Assembly: GCA_026873275.1 (NCBI GenBank)
Contig: JANTUC010000009.1
Span: 1,798,001-1,862,000 of the forward strand
Length of the DNA: 64,000 bases
Direction: 5' to 3'
Origin: Pseudopithomyces maydicus
Lineage: Eukaryota > Ascomycota > Dothideomycetes > Pleosporales > Didymosphaeriaceae
Position numbers and translations under genes: made by a program
Notes under the pieces: generated by a model
Told to the model about the DNA's origin: nothing
The model's input: only the letters and a program-made list of their open reading frames with translations
Database searches by the model: none
Part shown: one piece after another, positions 57,475-64,000 of the stretch
Layout of the letters: every line of letters starts with the position of its first letter
How positions within the stretch are numbered: position 1 is the first letter of the stretch

Positions 57475-59070
57475 CTATACAACTACATCTCTGCCCCCTT
57501 TACTCGTTGGCAACGCGGAGGCCGATGTGTTGGCCACCCGGTTGATCAGGAACCATGCCACAAATACTGATACCGTTGCCGGAATAACGACTGCAAGATA
57601 TATCCTCATGCCCTTCCATCGCAGAAGATCTCCGTCGTCCTTCAGGTTTATTATGTCCGTACTCATAAAGCTCTGTCAATTTTTCAGCGCTATTCCGCAT
57701 GGGAAAATGTTGGAAAGCATACAGCCAGAAATGTCGCAGGTAAGAAGAAGAGAGTCACCGATGTGATCACTCTCATTGAAACAGCTTCTTGTGTAGCTCG
57801 CTGCGCCATCTCGCGCATTTCCTCCGTCAGATCTTGCATTTTGGCGGATGATTCTCCAGCTTTGGTCGCGAGCATAAAATTCGCTTGATCAGTCTGATAC
57901 TGGAGTTTCTGATAGAGCTGTTCTCTATGTCAGTTACAGATTTACGAAATTGATGATCAAATTAGAAGCTTACCAGGTCTCTTCTGTTGTTTAAGAGTTG
58001 GGATAATGCTTCAGCTCTCGATTCTATAGAAAGCAGGTCTCTCTTCATATTGACTAAAGTTTTTACAAAGCGGTCGAAATCCGGCTTACAATCTTCTCTC
58101 ATCTTTGGCTTGAGTAGAGGGTCATGAATCAGTTCAGTCATAAATTCCCTGAGTTCTCCGTAAATTCTCGCATTTTCCCTCAAATGAAGAACAGCTTCTT
58201 GTATCCTCTCGCCTATGTAATGAAATCTTCGGATATCAGAGAATGTATTTCCTTCGTTCAAATCTTCTGATGGTATTTCAGATGGTGGTATTATTCCAGA
58301 TGGTATTTCAGGTGGTGGTTCTATGAGCACCTGATCTTTCGGCACTGTTGTATTTGCCTGCACAGAGTTTCGCAAAGGTTGACCAGATGAAGATGGTGTA
58401 AATCCTCGTTTGGTTCGATTACGAAGGCTCGATCGCTCTGATCGAAATGTCGCCCGTGTTCTCGTAGTAGTACGGCTATCAGGGGAATTCCAATGAATGC
58501 TGGAGATTTGGTGATTCCAGAGGCCGGCAATTGTTTAAAGTCTGGTAATGGCTGTAGGCCTAGGTCCTGTCCTTCCTTTTCCCAATGCTCAAGGTAATAC
58601 CGCCAATTTTCTGTAGACCACTCACAAATAACAGAATGGACAGAAAATGCGACGGAAACCAATTTACCATGGGGGTTCATTTGAGGAAACGAATGTGAAG
58701 AAAGTTCATCTTGAATTCGGTTTTTGATCTCTCTATTGCTCTTCACGATGATCCACAAACATTGTTCGGTAACAATATCATACGAGTAGTATATCGCACA
58801 GCGACGTATACTCCATGGATTATCCAGGTCGCTCGAAGGTTCGATTGAACGTAAGCTGTAACAGACTCGGAAGTCCTTGCCAGAACGACGCAATTGATCG
58901 ATTGAAAGCCCGTTCCTTAAGCCATGGGTGCGATTTTCCATTCGGAAGGTACTTACATCATAGTTTTGGGCGTCAACTCGTTTGCCAAAATCAATAAGAA
59001 AATCAACAAAGTCTGACATCACTTGGTGGTAGGACAGTAGGAATGTCATCATCTCGAAAGTAATATCCAA
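57475..59070 (-). CDS. CorA-like membrane protein
   Basis: Four exons. The large N-terminal domain (DITFEMMTFLLSYHQVMSDF, RRCAIYYSYDIVTEQCLWI) is that of fungal CorA-like proteins. A join near 58340 passes into a helical coiled stretch (YIGERIQEAVLHLRENARIY, SIESRAEALSQLLNNRRDL). Introns at about 57919-57974 and 57674-57722 bring in YQTDQANFMLATKAGESSAK and then FMSTDIINL. Two transmembrane helices follow one another (VITSVTLFFLPATFLA and IYLAVVIPATVSVFVAWFLI). I do not see a GMN motif, so magnesium transport is not shown. The N-terminal start and the first intron are less certain than the rest. Confidence 0.75.
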
Positions 59071-59707
59071 TTTCGCGCGGCTATGACGAGATTCGATGGA
59101 ACTGAGACATTCAGCATACTATGATTTTGGAACGGAATTTGGAGGTCATGTACGAACACAAATCGGCAAATTGGATCACCATTTCCAGGGTAAAATGCTG
59201 ACAAGAGTAAATTTTTCAAGCTTTCGATGTTTGAGACAAGACGCCAATTCGGTTCTTCTATTCGTCAAAAAGGTTCAAGGTCATCATATCCGTAACAATT
59301 TACCTTCTCCATGGCCATGAAAATCCAGAAGCTGCATGCCACGGTTGGGGGCCACCAGCTGGACGAATATACGAGGGTGCGCCTGTTTTAGACGGGTAGC
59401 CGATCCTCTCATCCCCCGTACTGGAACCGAAAGATTCGAAGGATAAAGTAGGTAGTTACCCAAAGATACAGCCAGTCGATCCATGCCGTAGAGGAGGCGC
59501 GGCATGCGATCCGTAATATGAATGTCCCGTAACCCAAGCAAGAAAACATGGCCTCGAGGCTGTCTATTTAGCACGGATAATATCTTTCCCGAGCCTTTCA
59601 GAGCCATGCATACGCGAATGTGCCAGGATTCGACTGCGTGTGCTCTGCATATCATTATCCAATCACATGGTGAACGAGCACGTGATTTGGCTGCATGTGA
59701 CTTCTTT

Positions 59708-61141
59708 CTAAAAAGCAAAAAAAGGCAAAAAACGTCCATGCAAGCTACCGCCTTTTTCAATGGGAAATTCACCGAAGATGGCATCTTTAGCTATGCCAGC
59801 GTCTCTGAATCCCTTCACATACCAGGGGAGGGTCCAGGACATCCACAGCGTAACCCAGAAATAGCCCACGACAGTCAGAAACTTTGTGTAATCTTTCTCC
59901 TTCGTGACTTTCCTCCAAATCGGCTGCGCAATAATTTCGAAGCTGATCGCAACAGCCTGGGACATAAAGAAGGCAAACTCACCCATATCCTTCCGCGTGA
60001 CGTTGAACATCTCAAACTGGTGTAGCAGACAGCTAATCCCAAAAGATATGTACAGCTGAAGGAGACGAGATGTCATGCTTCCTTTACGCACACCTAGAAA
60101 ACGAGTTATACGAAGAGCTGGCTGGGAGACAATCTGTACGACATCAGAACAATTCCCATCAACCCTAGCCATACTCACCATCCGCATAGTCTGATGATAA
60201 GCCACACCCCACAACCTCCCAACCGACGACGCATCCCTAAGACTCGCCACCAACGGCGGCCACTGCCACGTCTCGCACACCCCGACCGCCACCGACACGG
60301 CCGCACACGCGCTATAAAAGCACTGCAACCGATTCAACACCCAAAACGCCCCCGCCCACCCAATCACCGCATCGACCAAAAACCTCCGCACCACCTCCTG
60401 CGCCTCAACGCTCTCCTCAAACGCAGACGCCCACCCCAACACCACCAGCATACAAACAGACCACACATACGCCTTCACCACCCTCCACCCCTGTCTCCCC
60501 ACATACCTCCCCTTCGAAATCCCAACATCCGGATTCTCAGGCACATGTTTCACCCTCCAATTCCAGCCCACACCCCGATGGCTCGGCACCATGAGTCCCC
60601 CCGCCCACCACAGCCTCTCCCAAACTGACTTCAAATCCCCCCATTTTTGCTGTTTCCCTGCCTTGTTCCCCGGATCACCCACGTAGACCGGGGCGCCGTC
60701 CCCCTCGACGGGGCGCAAGATGGCGAATTCGAGGAACCAGAGCGGCAGCGCGAAGAACATGGAGGTGTTGTAGTAGTCTGCGGAGGGGTCGCCGAAGGTA
60801 TAGAACGGGGCGCGGAGGCAGAGGGCTAGGAGGAGGGGGAGGAGGGCGAGGGCGAGGGGGCGGCGGCGAGGGGTTAGGAAGGGAAGGAGGGAGAGGGTGA
60901 AGGTAAGGAGTTGGTAGAGGGGTGGGTAGGGGGTGCGGGAGGGAGGGGCGGGTAGAGGGCGGCGAGGGCGTTCATTGAGCTGGGAGACTGATTGGTATAG
61001 GTGTATGCATACATTGGTTGGTAAAGAAGGGATTATGTGGACATTATGTTGTTCTGTGATTAAGTATGGGAAGTCATTAGGCCCCCACTGAGGTGGTGTC
61101 ATTGGCAAGATGCGATACGTCGGGAAGGTATCGAATGACAT
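59708..61141 (-). CDS. Wax-synthase-like membrane O-acyltransferase
   Basis: About 458 residues after removing an in-frame 57-bp intron (about 60120-60176). Several hydrophobic helices are present (LLTFTLSLLPFLTP, LALALLPLLLALCL, VWSVCMLVVLGWA, FAFFMSQAVAISFEII). The family core WPPLVASLRDASSVGRLWGVAYHQTMR resembles the wax synthase-like proteins that acetylate fungal terpenoids and trichothecenes. A candidate catalytic His lies in ISCLLHQFEMF. It should act in the ER membrane, using an acyl-CoA. The start MSFDTFPTY is the first methionine. No biosynthetic partners are next to it, so its substrate is open. Confidence 0.82.
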   Translation of the reverse strand: MSFDTFPTYRILPMTPPQWGPNDFPYLITEQHNVHIIPSLPTNVCIHLYQSVSQLNERPRRPLPAPPSRTPYPPLYQLLTFTLSLLPFLTPRRRPLALALLPLLLALCLRAPFYTFGDPSADYYNTSMFFALPLWFLEFAILRPVEGDGAPVYVGDPGNKAGKQQKWGDLKSVWERLWWAGGLMVPSHRGVGWNWRVKHVPENPDVGISKGRYVGRQGWRVVKAYVWSVCMLVVLGWASAFEESVEAQEVVRRFLVDAVIGWAGAFWVLNRLQCFYSACAAVSVAVGVCETWQWPPLVASLRDASSVGRLWGVAYHQTMRMVSMARVDGNCSDVVQIVSQPALRITRFLGVRKGSMTSRLLQLYISFGISCLLHQFEMFNVTRKDMGEFAFFMSQAVAISFEIIAQPIWRKVTKEKDYTKFLTVVGYFWVTLWMSWTLPWYVKGFRDAGIAKDAIFGEFPIEKGGSLHGRFLPFFAF

Positions 61142-61380
61142 CTACGTCATTTGAGCGCTGGGCAGTACTGAGAACACAAGAGCATACTGCTAAGAACACC
61201 AAAACACGTCAAAACTACATCACAAACAAAAATCGTAACCCATGATGACAACCCCTCCACAGTCGCCTTCCATAACAACCAGACCCACCCCTCGGCTAAA
61301 CCTTCCCTCTCCCAGCCCATCGCTTACATAACCCGCGTCTACGACGCGTCCCCCATCCCCGCTGCTCCGCACCCTTCACC

Positions 61381-62782
61381 ATGGCGCCGAAATCCAAAAA
61401 AGCGGCGCCGGCCGCCCCCTCGAAAACCCTCGTCATCGACAATGGCGCATACACGCTCAAAGCCGGGCTCGTCCCCTCCGGCGGCGCCCCTTCGGACCTC
61501 AGCTACGACAGCTGCGCCGTGATCCCCAACTGCATCGCGCGCAGCGCGCGCGACAAGCGCACGTACGTCGGGTCGGAGCTCGGCGAGTGCAAGGACTTTG
61601 GCGAGCTGGCGTTTCGGCGGCCGGTGGAGAGGGGCTTCGTCGTGAATTGGGAGGCGGAGAAGGCGGTCTGGGAGCATGAGTTTGGGGGGAAGGGGAGGGG
61701 GCGGGGGCGGGGGGTTGAGGGTAGGTACGATGGGTGTGTTCTCGAGGGTGCCACAGAGGTACTAACGTACGTCGCAGTGTGATCCCAAAGACACGAACCT
61801 CCTCCTCACCGAGAAACCAAACTGCCCAAAGGAACTCCAGAAAAACTGCGACGAGATCGTCTTCGAGCAGTTCGAATTCGCCGCCTACCACCGCTGCGTC
61901 GGCGCAGCCCTAAACGCTTACAACACCCACCCCACGAACCCTCCAGCGCCGGCTTCCCTCCCCCAAGAATGCCTCCTCGTAATAGACTCCTCCTACTCAG
62001 ACACCACCATCCTCCCAATCTACTCCGGCCGCGCCATCCACCCCGCCGTCCGCCGCCTCACCCCAGGCGGCAAACTGCTCACCAACCACCTGAAAGAGCT
62101 CTCCTCCCTCCGCCACTACAACATGCTCGAAGAGACGTACCTGCTCAACGAAATCAAGGAATCCGTCTCCTTCGTCGCGCCCTCCCCGCAGGCCTTCGCC
62201 GCAGACCTCGAGCGCACCTGGAAAGGCCGCCTGGGCGACAAGCGCGCGCTCGACCCGACCATCGTGCTGGATTACGTGCTGCCCGACTACGAGCAGTCTG
62301 TCCACGGGCACGCGCGCCCGCACGACCCGGCGCAGTCCCGCCTGCGCCGCGGCCTCCAGCCGCAGGGACCCAGGGAGGACGTCCTCCCGCTGGGCAACGA
62401 GCGCTTCGCTGTGCCGGAGGTGCTGTTTTCGCCGTCGGACATTGGGATCCCTGAGGTTGGGCTGCCGGCCGCGGTTATGGAGTCGGTGGGCACGCTGCCT
62501 GAGGCGCTGAAGGTGGGTATGCTGGCGAACGTGCTGGTTGTGGGGGGCAATTCGCTGATTCCCGGGTTCATGGAGAGGCTGGAGGCTGAGCTGCGGATGC
62601 TGGTGCCGGCGCGGTATGTGTTGAGTGTGGAGAGGGCACAGGATCCGATTCGGCATACGTGGTTGGGGGCGGCGCGGTTCGCGGGGAGTGCGGGGTTGGG
62701 CGATGTGCTTGTTACGAAGGCTGAGTATGAGGAGAGGGGGTCGGGGTGGTTGGGGAGGCGGTTCGCGGGGGAGACGAGGTAG
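61381..62782 (+). CDS. ARP6: Actin-related protein 6 (SWR1-type remodeller subunit)
   Basis: Two exons. It begins MAPKSKKAAPAAPSKTLVIDNGAYTLKAGL with the actin-fold phosphate loop (IDNGAYTLKAG). Exon 2 starts CDPKDTNLLLTEKPNCPKELQ, the Arp6-specific text, then NCDEIVFEQFEFAAYHRC, LLVIDSSYSDTTILPI, LPEALKVGMLANVLVVGGNS and HTWLGAARFAG. In yeast Arp6 belongs to the nuclear complex that deposits histone H2A.Z. The intron has a perfect TACTAAC branch site before CAG at 61777, but neither good donor (GTAGGT or GTACGA near 61720) is in phase. The G-rich stretch 61680-61715 just upstream, with five G runs, could carry a length error, or a GTTGAG donor may be used. Confidence 0.88.
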
Positions 62783-63097
62783 TGCGTGGGGGGTTGACTG
62801 CGTGCGGTCTGAGATATATTTGTGGAAGGGTTGGAGAGAGATTAAGTATTTCTGCGGGCCTCGAGAGGGAGGTGGATATTGCGTCTGAGGTGGATGCGCA
62901 CGGGAAATATGGTAATGCAATGCAACACGGGAATTGTGGTCTACTCTACAACCCGTCCACTCGCTAGCTAACAATACATGCGTCGAGTGAAAGCTGTCAA
63001 TCCCATCCTACACATATAGTACATGTACAAGTGCGTCTCTTACGCGTCTCCCTTTATGCAGACCAGACCATACCACAATACTATACACACACCCTAA

Positions 63098-64000
63098 TCA
63101 CGTCCTACACGACGTTCTCCCCCTCCCCCACCTCTTCGCATCTCTAAACCCAAACTCCCTGACCGCCCCGACCAAGCTCCTAACCTCCTCCCTCCTCCTC
63201 CTCCTCTCCTCCCAATTCCTCTCCCTCACCCCGCCGCTCACCAGCTTCTTCTCCCTCAACTCCCTCTGCACCACCTTCTGCAATCCGACCTTGACCCGCT
63301 TCTCGATGCGGTTCTCCTTGCGACGCCTGAGCTCCACATTACCGAGCTTGAGCAGCTCACCGGAGGCGCTGTTCTTCATGGTAGGCGGGTATTGCTGTTC
63401 ATGCAGAGAGAGAGCCTTTTGCTTCGCGTTCTGGCGCGAGCCCTCGACGTGGATGTATGTGAAGACGGAGGTCGGGGTGGGCGACGCGGTGCCGCAGACG
63501 TGGTGGTAGAGGGCGGCGAGGGTGGTGGAGGTGGTGAGGTGGAGGTCGGAGATGGGGTTTCCGGTGAGTTGGAGGAGGCGTTTGGAGAGCTAAAGAAACA
63601 AATCAACATCCATGCACATAATCAGAGGAAAAGAGGGGAGGGATAAACTCACAGCAAACTTGAGGTCGATGTCCGTAAGCGGGACGTTCTGCCATTTTAC
63701 GGCGGATTGGCTGGCTGACGTCGAGCTCGCGGGCTTGGAGGCGGAGTCTAGGACGGCCTGGCGGAGTTCGCTGAGGGTGGAGGCGGAGGTTGCGAGGGCG
63801 GCGTCGAAGTCGAATTTCGGCGCGGTGGGCTCGGGGACTGCGACGACCTCTTCGACGACCTCCTCAACGACGACGGGTTCGGGGGTGGCTTCGACGGTCT
63901 CGGCGACGGGTGCCACGGGGGCGGCGGGCTTGGGAGTGCGAGGAACGGGTCTGTTCGACATGAAGTCGAACTTGGGCTTCTCTTCGTCGTCCTTGACCAG
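63098..64000 (-). CDS. mL50-like mitochondrial ribosomal protein, partial at right edge
   Basis: Two exons joined across an intron at 63591-63653 (GTGAGT..TTTAG), giving DLKFALSKRLLQLTGNPISD, the core of the mL50 (39S L50) family. An Ala/Pro/Val-rich N-terminal region fits a mitochondrial leader and linker. The ATG at 63961 is possible, but the frame stays open to the window edge with sensible residues (LVKDDEEKPKFDF), so the true start is probably outside. The C-terminal part is very basic (RRRKENRIEKRVKVGLQKVV, ERRRRREEVRSL), as expected of an RNA-binding ribosomal protein, though this tail is less typical of the family. Confidence 0.6.

Overview
The window is nuclear DNA of a filamentous ascomycete (Pezizomycotina). 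The signs are short GT..AG introns of about 45-75 bp, a highly reducing polyketide synthase, fungal-only families (2EXR, fungal rhodopsin-domain, CorA-like, berberine-bridge-like oxidase), and a long AT-rich block whose C-to-T/G-to-A decay is the mark of repeat-induced point mutation (RIP). The species cannot be named from the sequence. No rRNA, tRNA or CRISPR array was recognised.

Region 1 (1-20197) is a NACHT-ankyrin gene split by about 17.6 kb of nested transposons. The ankyrin reading frame stops at 2442 and resumes in the same repeat register at 20069, with a 13-bp direct repeat at both edges. Inside lie three readable events, each with its own 5-bp target duplication: a RIP-destroyed Gypsy element (2653-9869, 494-bp LTRs, GTTAC); an inverted solo LTR of the same family (10228-10349 plus 17750-18123, AATAT); and, inside that solo LTR, a young intact chromovirus-type Gypsy element (10350-17744, LTRs of 622 bp that look identical, ATAAG). 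The intact element has gag with two zinc knuckles, a textbook -1 frameshift site with a possible pseudoknot, pol with a chromodomain, and an antisense ORF encoding a Zn2Cys6-like cluster plus coiled coil with its own TATA box.

Region 2 (20511-38244) is a polyketide cluster beside the RIP block: a fungal rhodopsin-domain membrane protein, a secreted berberine-bridge-like FAD oxidase, a P450, an O-methyltransferase and a KS-AT-DH-(degenerate MT)-ER-KR-ACP synthase. The tailoring set resembles solanapyrone-type pathways, but no transcription factor or dehydrogenase is present and the synthase has two unexplained frame breaks in its linkers. The inferred division of labour is that the synthase builds a reduced chain, the methyltransferase and P450 decorate it, and the oxidase finishes it.

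Region 3 (38245-64000) is more ordinary gene space: a LysM-protein relic, HGH1, a proline-rich membrane-anchored protein, an MFS transporter, a small signal-peptide-like ORF with a RIP-mutated copy at the edge of the transposon block, two 2EXR paralogues (one frameshifted), a protein kinase, a CorA-like membrane protein, a wax-synthase-like acyltransferase, actin-related protein Arp6 and an mL50-like mitochondrial ribosomal protein running off the right edge. Three possible frame problems here fall on or near G homopolymers, so assembly error has to be considered.
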